A stretch of DNA of 21,550 nt from Welwitschia mirabilis (GCA_051453625.1 JBOZIK010000001.1:29456088-29477637), one strand, 5' to 3'; shown: positions 9,485-21,000, numbered from the stretch's first letter. Numbers and translations: made by a program. Notes: generated by a model from the sequence alone, not told the origin.

Positions 9485-12058
9485 TGAGGTTGAACTAGAT
9501 CATTCCAAAGGCTTTAACATGAAGATATTAACAAGTGATTTATAACTACTAAGCAATGTGGATTGCAATTTCTGGGTCCAAAGCACAGCACTGGCTCTAT
9601 AGGTGTTCCTAAGGGATTACATTCTAACCAGAATAGAAATGATCCCAATAAGAAAATCTTGGATGGTTTATCTCATTCCCTGAAAGGATTTAAGTTAGAT
9701 TTCATGCATGGAATCTCAAGCAGTGGTACGATATGTGATACGAAAAATGATAATTCTGAATAAACCATTAAAATTGGATTCCATAAGAAACTTATTAGAA
9801 ACCTCTATGCTAGAAGACATTATCATAAAAATGGGTTCTGCATAAGATCTTTAGGCTATGAGAGTACTCAAAAAAGTATTTTAGAAAGTACCCAGGGGTA
9901 GTTAGAAGTTACTATAATGAACAAAGAGGACTGTGAGCTTTCAAATGGTCAAAATGTTAAAGGGAAAAACTTAATTATAGCAGAGAGATCTAAGTCCTTT
10001 AAATCTTCCAATCCTAGAAATGTTTTTAATTTGAATAGTTCTAAGCAGTCAGCTCATGAAGATCTTCATATATCATCTTATAAGTATTCATGGGTTAAGG
10101 GACAAGACTTGTCCCTAATTTAACATCAACTCCTTGGTGGGTTTTTATTCATTGCATATATGAGACTTCATAAATTCCTATTAATATCTAGCCTTTTGAT
10201 TCACCAATATATATTTTCAAAAGATTTACATGTACATTATCTGATGTTGTATGTTTGAAGAACTATAACCTCACAACATGTTATATTGAAACATAATGGT
10301 CTTTCTTGCCAAAATATTCTAATAGTGAGGAAATGTTTAATAGTCATGTTTGTTTGGCCTGATGTTTTGTTAAATATCCAGTTTATAGATGACATACATT
10401 TTTCAACTGTGCTATACATGAAATTTTTCTTGCTTAAATTTGTTAATAGCCTAATTATAATCATTATAGTATACATGGTTCTATCAGGAAAGTTTATTCC
10501 TTGTATTTCTTTGGGATTATAAAGGCTCAATGATGTTTAGACTCCAAGCCCATATATTGGATTTTAGGTTTCCATTTCCAAAGGCTTTACCAAGTCATAT
10601 GGCTTTGTGTTATATGACTTACCTGGTGATAAACTAAAGAATTGGATGGGGTTTGAAAAAATATGAAAATTATGGCAAGTGATTCACTATCTACTTTTGA
10701 CATTATATCAGCATACTCAAGGCTATAAATTAAATTAATTTTATATGCATCAAGAAGATAACCTAGAAAAAATGTAAGATAATTTGTGTTTTATAGAAGT
10801 TTAACCTTCTTAAGCATCAAAATTTAGTAATATAGTTTTTACCCATGGTAAAGAGTCCAATGAATGTTAAATCTAAAATCTTTCATTCTATCACAAAACT
10901 TTTGGAGGACCTAGTACATTAATGTCTTTCCAATAGCCAAAAGAGGCTACTACTTTAGATGTAAGTATCTCTAATTAACTTTGGATTTGACAAGTTCATT
11001 TTCACTTTTAGCTATAGCTAGTGACTATCTTTATTACATTCAATTTTTTTTAAGCTAGAGAATGGTTCAGAAAATAGGCTTTCTATTGTTGAAAGAATTA
11101 AGTGATAGTCCTCTTGCTCATGGAAATAACAGATTTCACGTTCAGGGTGATTTGGATGTCCATCTTCAGAATAGTCAATTTTCTTAGATTCTCAAGCTAA
11201 TGGTTAATGTTATACCAATTTTTTTTCTTAATCTAAAATATGAGGTTTTTTGAAAAACAAATGAAACCTTCTTACTTGGAATCAACAAATGCAGAAAATG
11301 AAGGACGAAAAGAAGATTTTGATGTCATTTAATGTAAAACAGACTTGCTTGACTCATCAGGTCTAAATGATGATAAAGATTCTGATGACATAGTAAAAAC
11401 CAATGATATTACTTTTAAAATACTTAGTATCATTCCTCATGAAGATTATAACATTTGAAAGGTAGATGTTGATGCTGAAACTATAAGCACTATGGATGGT
11501 TGGGTAATGTCACCTGCAAGATCCTCTAATTCTGAGCTTAACTTAAATGGTGCTAGTGTAGGCCCTATATCAAGTCAAGAATTTTTAGGCTCTTTCTTGC
11601 CTTTTGGAAGTATTCTTAAGTTTTATAGACTTGCAACAGGAAGGTATTCCTAGTGTTTTTACAAGTGGATAAACTCTGCTCTTTTTAAAAGTTTAGATTC
11701 TTCCAATGACACATGTAAAGAAGTTAGTAAGTTTTATGTAGATATGTATGCTCAGGGCAATATGGTCTACAGTAGAGGGATAGAAAATAAAATAGATGAC
11801 TTTGATGAAGCATTTAATTTAGATAGCTTATCGTCTTAGATACATTTGTGGCAAAATAATAGGTTTCATAATTTTGGTGATGGTTTCATAGAGTTCAGAA
11901 AGTGTAAAATTAGTAGTAAAGATCTATTTTCTAGTGAGCATTCTATCTATGAATGTTTCTAGTAAAAGAGTCATTTAAGATGAGGAGAGCCTTTATGACA
12001 TGAGAGAGAGGAAAAGAATAAGAGAAGATTTTAATATTCTTCAAATTTCAAACTACAT

Positions 12059-12779
12059 TCTGATTCTTGCCCTTATAATGTTAATCTAATGGTGCCAGAT
12101 GCTCACAAAGATTGGAGAGAAGAGGGGGTCGAAGTTGTTATTGAAAGGTCTAATCAAGATGATTGGATTCTTGCTATTAGAGTTTTAGGTATTATAAGAT
12201 TTACCTATAAGTCTCAACAAGTTAATACTCAATCTATTTCTATACATTGTGTCCATCATATGATGCTATGGAGAGTAGGTGATGAATGAAGCTTGGAATT
12301 TTCCAACTACAAGTAATGGGTCATTTTCAAGAATTTACATGCAGAATGCCATAATTGTAATATTCATGCTACTATAATTAGGCATATTCCTATCCCAGCG
12401 GTGCATGAGATAGAAGACTTTGACAATGACCCAGATAGCCATTTTTCTAGATCAACTTTAAGGTATATTCGACAGGTAGAAAATGAAGTTGAAATGGAAT
12501 TAGTGACTTCTTGCATTAGTTATGACATGGATAGAGTTGAATAACAGTATGTTTGATGATGAAGAAGGCATAGCAACTAAGGTATCAAAGGAGACATTCA
12601 AGAAAATAATGAATCTTTTAGAGAAGGTTGCATTCATACAATAGCTTGAGCTATTAAATAGTGATGAGGTGGCTGATTTCTATTGGGATATTACCCCTAT
12701 GGAGGTTGTTAAAGCCATTAATGCTTACTAAAAATAGAAAATATGGATAAAGGGAATGCCCTTGGTTTAACAGTTCCAA
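12059..12779 (+). other. EPC-type C-terminal domain relic, exon before the intron
   Basis: The open stretch at 12089-12289 includes DWREEGVEVVIER, DDWILAIRVLGIIRFTYKSQ and HHMMLWRVGDE. Stop codons follow at 12287 (expected Trp) and 12314 (expected Gln). The same frame continues as FKNLHAECHNCNIHA, RHIPIPAVHEIED and LRYIRQVENEVEMEL, then SYDMD. This matches the EPL order: GWRExGxxVxLE, SGxTxYSYK, THAMMWKGGKDW, NIPIPGV, YFRQVExDVxMAL, YDMD. After a frameshift at about 12545, frame +1 reads SKETFKKIMNLLEKVAFIQ, then MEVVKAINAY, then KGMPLV, ending with QFQ at 12779. In the family the last part is KGMPLIRHLQPPLWERYQQQ. The domain anchors the complex in Epl1/EPC proteins; the equivalent plant role is inferred. 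Confidence 0.85.
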
Positions 12780-12912
12780 GTAAACAACGTGCTCTCTCTT
12801 TTTCCCTATCACAGATATCATATTATTGTATCTTGCACATCTCCTTTTAGATATTTCTAATTGCTATAATTACAATTTAGTTTCTTTAACATTCATAGTT
12901 TCTTTTGTGTAG
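12780..12912 (+). other. Retained GT-AG intron in the EPL pseudogene
   Basis: The exon ends with the Gln codon CAA at 12777-12779, followed by gtaaac. The intron ends in ttcttttgtgtag at 12912, a pyrimidine-rich acceptor. Joining across it carries the family motif on without a frame change: a Gln before the intron, then PAYW, stop, CYQQ, stop, FKNW after it. These line up with QPPLWERYQQQxKEW. The intron has phase 0 and is 133 bases long. Neither splice site is damaged. This shows that the copy came from genomic DNA, not from mRNA. Confidence 0.8.
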
Positions 12913-12998
12913 CCAGCCTATTGGTAGTGTTATCAGCAGTAATTTAAAAATTGGAAATCATAGATCCAGGAATTATAGGATTCTTCCAACTCAAACAA
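12913..12998 (+). other. EPL pseudogene exon after the retained intron
   Basis: This exon begins CCA GCC TAT TGG and continues through TGT TAT CAG CAG, with stops at 12925 and 12940, to AAT TGG. It matches the conserved PPLWERYQQQxKEW of EPL proteins. A possible donor, gtaggt, starts at 12999, which would make the exon 86 bases. That end is tentative because the following exons were not recognised. Confidence 0.65.
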
Positions 12999-15263
12999 GT
13001 AGGTATCAGTTCCTAAAAAATCTCCATTATTTGCTTTATTTGCGTTTTTATAATTTGATGTTCTTCTTCTTTCTTCATTTTTATTTAAGTGTAAGATCCT
13101 AATTAAAGACAAAAATTTTACATGTGTATATCTAACTATGTTAAAACATTGTCCATTGATAGCTTAACATTCTTGCTATCACCTATAGCTTTGCATGAGA
13201 TCACAGGTCCTGCATTTCTACTCTTTTGACTAGGAGTGATTTCTTTTATATACTTTTAACTTTAAATAGATCTCTATTCATTTTTATTTAATATGTATTA
13301 ATTCATATGCCCATGTATTATCTTCATGTTTAATGCATGAGTCATTATTACAATATTATGATATATGCTTATATCACTTTGATTTATATTGTTGCTTTTT
13401 CCTCACTGTAGTAATTTAATCTGAGATAGATTTCAGTCAAATATCAGCTTCTGTTGTAATTAAATGTTTAGACCATTCATAGTCTTAAATAATATATTCT
13501 GCATTTATATTAATTCATCTATCTTACTTTCACTTCTTAAGACTTGTGAGGTTTTTCATTAGCCTATTTAAAAGCCTTTTTATTGGACTCATGGACTAGT
13601 TGCTTGATTTTAGCTTTGGAACTTATGAGTTTTTATAAGATTGTAATTTGTTGTTCCTTAAGTTGTTATTGTTATTATTCTATGTTACTATTTCCCATTA
13701 GGTACAACATGCTAAAGTCAATGGTTAAGTATAGTGGTGTTTCTTGATGTTCTTCTATGAGATATTACTAAATTATGATTAAATCCTACACATTAATGTT
13801 ATAGGAGGCCCTATTTAGATTCTAAAATCAAGCCTCGATTTTTTTAAGATCCATCTCCATCAATAGTTATTAGAACTATTTATGTGTTTGTCGTATGCAT
13901 TGAAAAAGTGTACTTGAAAGGATCCTAGGAGGTTTGCCATGGATGTTCCAAGACACTGTGTTCAGAACCTCCTACAACAAGNNNNNNNNNNNNNNNNNNN
14001 NNNNNNNNNNNNNNNNNNNNNNNNNNNNNNNNNNNNNNNNNNNNNNNNNNNNNNNNNNNNNNNNNNNNNNNNNNNNNNNNNGGTTTGCCATGGATGTTCC
14101 AAGACACTATGTTCAGAACCTCCTACAATAAGGATCCATCCTTAGGATGTACGAGGAACATGTGGTAGATGAATCATTTTTGTTTTTCTAATTTCAAAAA
14201 TACATGGGTCCATGCAGATGTATCTTCACATTGTTCAAAAAGCTTCCATTTTCCTCTATCTTGATGCATTAAGGAATCTCTTCAATGTCATTTAGAGAAG
14301 AAATTAACTACTGGAAAACATAATCACTACCCTTATATTTTATATTCCATCTGAGCAGTATGCAAAAATGGAAAAGCAAGCTAGGAACCTACTCACCTAG
14401 TACCTTGTCAAACTAATTAACATACTTTGCCCTCACATTGTTAAGAAATAAAGTATACACTACAAGCAAGTGGATTATGTGATCAGAAAACTAGAGAAAT
14501 TTAATTCCTTTTCNNNNNNNNNNNNNNNNNNNNNNNNNNNNNNNNNNNNNNNNNNNNNNNNNNNNNNNNNNNNNNNNNNNNNNNNNNNNNNNNNNNNNNN
14601 NNNNNNNNNNNNNGTATACACTACAAGCAAGTGGATTATGTGATCAGAAAACTAGAGACATTTAATTCCTTTTCTTCATTTAACCTAAAAAATTCATGTT
14701 ATTAAGAATCTTAGAACAATTTAGATTCATATTTTTGCATTCTAGATCTAATGATTTTGGCTTATAAGCTATTGTAGTTGGATCTATTAAATCCATAGAG
14801 AGTTCACATAGTTTAAGTAGAGAAGTACTAGTTGATGCACTTGAGACATGCCTTTTTTTATTTTGGACATCTTTCATTGTTTTTTGATTTCTGTTGCATA
14901 AGAAAAAAATTTCCACTCTGAATTTAAGATTTGACAAAAATATAACACATTTATATATTTGTAATAATAGTATGAAACTTTAATCTACGTTTCTTTATAA
15001 TCCTAACCATGATTAGTAAAACTTCCAAAAAATCAAAAAAATTCAAAATTTTCATTTTTAATGTTGATTTCCCCATTTCAATTTGGATATGTTTCATAAC
15101 ATGGTTTCATATCCCAAACTTCAGATTAGATCACTTCATAAATAGTATTTGGAAAGCTTATAACACATAGGTCCTACGTCATACTATTTATCAACACAAA
15201 TTATAATCTATCATATTTCATAATCTTTATCAACACACGTTATAAGCTCTATACAATACGGTT
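12999..15263 (+). other. No recognised gene; two assembly gaps with duplicated flanks
   Basis: This stretch is AT-rich with no confident coding motif. N runs of 100 bases lie at 13982-14081 and 14514-14613. The 51 bases before the first gap (13931-13981) recur after it with two visible differences. About 60 bases before the second gap (from 14454) recur after it with one difference. A + strand frame at 14214-14513 is open in pieces (YLHIVQKASIFLYLDALRNL and EQYAKMEKQARNLL) and may be a coding relic of unknown family. Confidence 0.5.
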
Positions 15264-15627
15264 NNNNNNNNNNNNNNNNNNNNNNNNNNNNNNNNNNNNN
15301 NNNNNNNNNNNNNNNNNNNNNNNNNNNNNNNNNNNNNNNNNNNNNNNNNNNNNNNNNNNNNNNNNNNNNNNNNNNNNNNNNNNNNNNNNNNNNNNNNNNN
15401 NNNNNNNNNNNNNNNNNNNNNNNNNNNNNNNNNNNNNNNNNNNNNNNNNNNNNNNNNNNNNNNNNNNNNNNNNNNNNNNNNNNNNNNNNNNNNNNNNNNN
15501 NNNNNNNNNNNNNNNNNNNNNNNNNNNNNNNNNNNNNNNNNNNNNNNNNNNNNNNNNNNNNNNNNNNNNNNNNNNNNNNNNNNNNNNNNNNNNNNNNNNN
15601 NNNNNNNNNNNNNNNNNNNNNNNNNNN
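15264..15627. other. Assembly gap of 364 Ns
   Basis: Unknown sequence. The length is not a round number, so it may be an estimated gap size. The flanks do not visibly repeat. Confidence 0.95.
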
Positions 15628-17374
15628 TTGACACCTCAATAAGAGAACATGAAAGCATGAAATTAAACTATAGGACTTAACAATGAATTTGGTATCCTTG
15701 AAAGACAAAATATCTGATGTTTATCATACTAAGAATTAGTTAATAAAATGGAGTTAGAAGAGCTACATTATAATCAAAGATACATGCAACTACTGGATGA
15801 TGAACTAATAGCATTGTTGCTAGATGCATTACATTGTCATAAGCATAGTGACAAATTATCCTTGCCTATGTAGTTATGACTTAATAGCATAGCCAAATGT
15901 GTTATTTGGTCACATATTTAGTGATGACATGATTGCTACTTGTTTCACCTGGATAGACTTCGTCATAGTTGTAGTTACTACAACTAATTTTTACATTTAA
16001 TTTTAGGATGAATCTTTTTATATTACCTCTCCTTTGAGCTGGTTGTAATTGAACCTATGAAGAGTCTAAAACCACAAAAGGCTATTTCAATAAGGGACTT
16101 CTTCTTTTTGAAGATTTGTTGCATTCCAAATTTGTAACATTGGAGATTAAAGTGTTCAAAGAGCTACTAAGAGTTTCAGAACTAGTTTACTTGAAACTTA
16201 TTATTAGTTGGAATTTATCTCATCTGTCTAAACTCCAAACCTCACTGTCATTCATTGTTTCTTCTTCAGAAGATTATTTTCTAATAAAGTTCTTTTTAGA
16301 TTTCTTATTTTCTAAGCTATTATTCACATATTTTGAAGAATTATTAATGTAATTGTGATTTGAAGCATGAGAATTAGCTCTGTAAGATAATCAACCTTGA
16401 AGAAATGCTTTTCTATATTGATACTCACCTACTTCCTTCCACTCTAAAGAACTTCTCTAGTCCCTAACTTATCTCTTATACAATAGGTTGCTCTATAATA
16501 AGGTTCTTTACATATTTTATATGTTCTAAACTTCTATTCCTTTAGTTCAAGCATTAGATTTTATATCTGTAATAGACAATTAGCCTTAAGTAAAGGATCT
16601 GTGAATTGATAATTACATGCCTAGTATAATCATTGTCAACTTCTTTCTTTGTAACAAATAACCACACATGCATGCACACATTTTCAAGAACTCTAATTCT
16701 GTGACTTGTTGGCTTCATTGTTTTTAATACTTAGGATTTTAATATTTTCTATATATTTTGTGACTATTATGTTGTGCATAAAATCACAGTAAGATGGTAT
16801 GACATTAGGAATTGAGTAAATAATACAAAATGCATTTTATCTATGTGATAACTAGTTCTAACAATACCCTACTCTCTTGGTCAAATTGTGAAAAATATAG
16901 TTTATCACATTAAGTATAACATAAGCTAGATTTTAGTTTGATGAGTTTTATAAATATTGAGAGGAGGTGCACTTTTTACTTCCTTATTTAAAATATTAAG
17001 TTATAATTAGCATTTATGTCATTTTTTTAAAATTTTATGTATCTGTTTTAGTGATTTTATTAGTCTAAGCATCATGCCAAAGATTCTATCAAAGATTCTA
17101 CCTTTTATCTTTTTGACAATTTTTTTTCCATTTTAGTCTAAGCATCAATCTTCTTGCATTCACTATTTGGAATGAAAGCCTAGTAATTTAAGTAATGAAG
17201 ACTTAATCTACCTTAAGAAAGGCCTGAGAAAAGAAGATATAACATTAGAACTAAGTTGCAGATTCCTGCTCTTAGAATAGTAGCTTTTAATCTATCCCTT
17301 TAAATCCTAGCAATTGCTTATATGGAATGCTTTGTAAATAGTGCATAAATCATGTAAATTGTTTTTTATCCTAT
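15628..17374 (+). other. No recognised gene
   Basis: AT-rich sequence with only short open frames on either strand, such as one at 16116-16352, that lack family motifs. I see no RNA gene, LTR end or terminal repeat. Part of it may be the body of the CACTA element whose 3' end follows, but no transposase motif is visible. Confidence 0.45.
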
Positions 17375-17653
17375 CAAACCTTTTGAGGTATTTATTTGAT
17401 AAAATGCCTTAATAGAAAATACCTAGAAAGCCTAAATGCCTCAAAAGCCTTTTTAGGCATTTCTAATAAAAAATGCCTCAAAATCCTTTTAAGGTATTTA
17501 TTATAAAAACACCTTAAAATACATTTTAAGGCATTTTTATTTAAATGTCTTAGAAGCGTTTTCTAGAGAAATGCCTTAAAAGTGTTTAAAGAATTTTTTA
17601 TTACCTTGTAAGGCATTTTAAAAACATCTTAAAAGCCTATATTTCTTGTAGTA
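17375..17653 (+). mobile_element. 3' end of a CACTA (En/Spm-type) DNA transposon
   Basis: The end is tttcttgtagta at 17642-17653. This is the reverse complement of CACTACAAGAAA, the usual plant CACTA terminal repeat, with the last base changed. Just inside are about a dozen copies of a motif close to aatgccttaaaa in both orientations (17381 to 17636), some forming palindromes such as the pair around 17434-17463. Dense subterminal repeats in both orientations are the binding sites of the transposase accessory protein in this superfamily. The next base resumes homology to an Athila-type pol, as expected for an insertion into it. The 5' end was not found, so the length and coding content are unknown. 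Confidence 0.6.
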
Positions 17654-18045
17654 AAACCAACCTTGTTTTTACAACATTGACTAATTGAGAAGAGATTGAT
17701 GATGCTACATGAACTAACTTTATATGATGACCCAATTGAAAAACATTGTCTTGAGTCTAAGGATGAAGAATATATCAACTTGGAAGAAACTCAACATATT
17801 CTCTTAGTAGAAAAGCTTTTTGTAGAGTTTCATTCCACATCTATCATCTCCATGAAAAATGGAACAATAGCTAAAAATACCAATTTAGAACTAAATAAAT
17901 TACCCCAAGGTTTAAAATATATTTTTCTATTTGGCAATCTAAAGAAACCCCTAATAATAAGTGATCTTCTTACTTTTCAATAAGAATCAAACTTAATCTT
18001 ATGCTTAACTTCTAAAGAAGATTCCTGTGCTTGGACATATTTGTT
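17652..18045 (+). pseudogene. pol: Second Athila-type pol fragment (protease-RT linker)
   Basis: Homology to 2973-3770 of the first element starts at taaaaccaacc and runs through LHELTLYDD (compare LHETTLFDD), an acidic stretch, then LPQGLKYIFLFGNLKKPLII (compare LSSGLKYIFLNRDLNKPLII). After a stop it continues as LILCLTSKEDSCAWTY (compare LISLLKSKVHVFTWS). An open frame covers 17696-17983. The match fades near 18045. No protease lies upstream because the CACTA end abuts it, and no RT follows, so this is an internal scrap. It corresponds to a different copy from the first, judging by the divergence. Confidence 0.8.
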
Positions 18046-21000
18046 TAGATCTAGCTATCCAATAATAATCTTCATTTCCTCATTTTACAACTACAGATTT
18101 GGTAGTGCTTTAGATTAACTATGGTCACTTACATTGCTTAGCATATGATAATTGCCTCTCTTATTCATGACCAGATCTATTTTTCACTTCTTTCCTTTCT
18201 TATTTAATTATATTCCATCATTCTAAAATTTTACTACTAAATTAATGGAAATTTATGTTTTTTTTATTGCTAAAATATTCCATTCTCATGTTAGTAGGTT
18301 TAAGATGTGATGCATAGTATCCCCTCTAAGCTAGTACTTTACTTTTAAAATTATAGCATCTAGGAAAAATGCTTTAATTTTAATGACTTAGAAAAACTTT
18401 AAAATGTGGATAAATGATTTAAGAATACTAAAACTTCTTATGCTAAGTTATGAAGAATGATAAATCAAGCCTTGTGATTATAATAAACATGATATCATGT
18501 GAAAGAACAACAAAGATCTTAATAGTCTTTTAAAAGTATTTAGAGAAGACGTCTTTTAGGCACATGCAAACATACAAAACATGATAATTTACATTTTTTG
18601 AGTTCTATTATTATGTATACTGTTATATTCTTGTAATTTTTAAGTCTTGATTATTATATACATTGTTATACACTTGAAATCATTAACTAGTTTTTTGAAA
18701 AAATAAATCTTTATAGAGAAATGTAATGAACTAGAAATTAAAGTGCTAAGACATAAAGTGAATTAGTAGTACAATTCATATCATTCTTTGGTCATCATTA
18801 ATTTCATTATATCTTTAGTAAGCTTTGAATTTTTATAATAATTATTTACTTATAGATAACTTTTATAGGTTATAAATAATTACATACTATTTATCTCTTT
18901 TCTAGGATAGGGATATATTAAAACTAGGTGCTTCCAACTATGCTAAAACTAAAAGGACATGACAATGTATGCTTCTAGTTAAAAGTTTCATTGAAATAGA
19001 TAATTACATTAGATGACTTTGTTTTTATATATTTTTCATATTAATATATTTTAATATTTAATATAATTTTTTGAGTTTTCCTTTGTGTGTCTATTTTTTA
19101 ATAACTTTCTTCAATAGCTAATTTAGAGTAATCATTTATGTATTTATCATTCTTGAAATTTTGAGTAAGTAAAAAATCCCTCAAATTTAGAAACATAATT
19201 GAAAATACTAGGGTTACTACTTTTTTAACTTAATCGAGTAAAATTAGCTATTATATAGAATAATATTCAGATGCACCCCTTATTTCATCTCAGTAGAACA
19301 AATGGAGGTGGTAAGTCTAGTTTATCATGATCATTGGAAGAAATAGCATTACTTGTTATTTGTGGTTGATCGTTCCTACAAAATCAGCCACTATTGCCTA
19401 CTTTAATTCAATTCTAATTCAAATGTATGATAGTTCATCAAATTATAAGATTTCATTTGAGATGTTAAATGTACATATGATTGTATTATTATTGTATTCT
19501 TTTACTTAATATCTTTAGGATAAGAGACATTAACTTCAATCTCTTTCACCATTTGTTTGTGATTTCATAGTGTAGCTGTTAATACCTATCTAAGTATGTT
19601 TAAACTAATTAATTGTTATTAAAAAATAAGAATACACATAATAATATGAGTGATATCATTTAATGTAGGAACAAGTAGTTATGTAGGTGCAAGTCAAGGT
19701 GGTATTAACTTGGTAAGGTACTTAGCAGATGAGAGTTATTTTCATGCATTAAAAATATTAGATGAGATGTGTTCCTATGACATGCTTCTCTTATAGCCAG
19801 GCCTTCAGATGTACCATCACATTTAGTTATGTAATAGACAAATTCTTTTCTTAAATTTTTTACTTAAGCTTATAAAATATTTTAATGAAAAGGTCAGATT
19901 TTAAGGATTCTAATTTGGTTATTTGATATCTGATATCCATGTTTAAAGATGAATGCACAAATGTATACACAGACATTACATACATTTGTGCATCTAATCA
20001 TTCAATATCCATTTTAAGCATATGATTATATGCATTCATGGAAATGCTTCTAACATACAAAGACCCACACACTTATTTGATATTCATTTTTTTTTCATAT
20101 GAATATTTACAAGTGCCCATGCTTATAATACACATACACATACATCTATACATACATTTAATACTCATTTTTTGTATATAAATCTACACATGTGTGTAAG
20201 ATCTTATATAACATATACACACATAAAAAAACAAATAAATGAGATATTTATTTAAAAAAACCCATCTTCATGACCTATCATTTTTCATCTTACACTAATA
20301 TTTTAAGTTTGAACAAGTACATTTCATACTCTGTGTTTAAGTAATGGTGCCTTTTCTACTATTTTTAGATATTTAATTACTGAAGGAGTTAGTTTCTTAA
20401 ATGGCTCTTATAATCTCTTCATTTGAGATGTCATGTAGTTTATCTAGTTATTTAAATAAGTCCTCAAACTTGTTTACTTTACTATTAATCATCTACCTTG
20501 AAAGGGAACATTTGCAATTGATGTCTAATTGTTTACCTTCTCACTACTAATACTTACATTGATGGTTATCCTTCATAGTTTATTATCATATAATGTGCTT
20601 CTTCCATGAATATTATTGTGCCAATATAGTTCCTCATGAGTATCACAGTTGGACAAATCTAATAATACCTCCTAGTGTAACTTAATTCCTACTTCATCTT
20701 CTTAATGATTAAATAATCTTTCACATTGACTCTTATCTTTTTCCTATGTATTGCATAAATATTTTGGCACTTATAAAAATGTGAATTATCCTATTTTTAA
20801 AGATCAGGATTATAGCTAATAAATGATTTTTTTCGACATAGAATCATGTAGATGATTCACTAACTCTATGGTTAAATGAAGTTATAGCTTATTGTTTAAA
20901 TATGTTGAGAAATAGTAGATGATCTTCTTTTCTATTTACTTTCATTAGAGAATTATAATTTTAATTAGGTATTCTTTTAGTACTATGTAATATTTAAATT

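Larger units (their letters stand above)
8276..12998 (+). pseudogene. Enhancer-of-polycomb-like (EPL) chromatin protein, unprocessed pseudogene
   Basis: Plant EPL proteins are nuclear chromatin factors related to yeast Epl1 and animal EPC, subunits of the NuA4 histone acetyltransferase. The frame starting at ATG 8276 continues to about 10730 without a clear indel, broken only by stops. Readable blocks, in family order, are: a lysine-rich N-terminus; FDSSYLRWSNYNVSRNISKA (about 8941-9000); a Tudor-like domain (9302-9484); a basic RNLYARRHYHKNGF (about 9798-9839); a hydrophobic block VWPDVLLNIQFIDD then MKFFLLKFVN (10286-10522); SKGFTKSYGFVLYDLPGDK (about 10577-10633); and the C-terminal EPC-type domain (12059-12998). 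Frameshifts occur around 10960-11270 and near 12545. Several stops stand where the family has Trp (9335, 12287) or Gln (12314). A spliceable intron is retained at 12780-12912. The start is tentative. The gene cannot make a full protein. Exons beyond 12998 were not recognised. Confidence 0.85.

Noticed and set aside
10237-10530. Minus-strand ORF of 97 codons
   Set aside because: It is antisense to the hydrophobic block of the EPL relic, which has family motifs on the + strand.
13934-14145. Repeated ATG-GAT-GTT-CCA coding-like segment, possibly a further EPL exon
   Set aside because: Similarity to an EPL PRGLEVP-type stretch is too weak, and the duplication is explained by the assembly gap.
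14459-14470. cactacaagcaa as the 5' end of the CACTA element
   Set aside because: It matches 11 of 12 bases of the terminal repeat, but no aatgcctt subterminal repeats follow it and the site lies in a duplicated gap flank. Chance similarity is likely; not paired with 17653.
14680-14937. Minus-strand ORF of 85 codons
   Set aside because: It starts and ends cleanly, but no domain, repeat or neighbour supports it.
15211-15708. Minus-strand frames across the gap at 15264-15627
   Set aside because: The frames are open only because Ns contain no stops.
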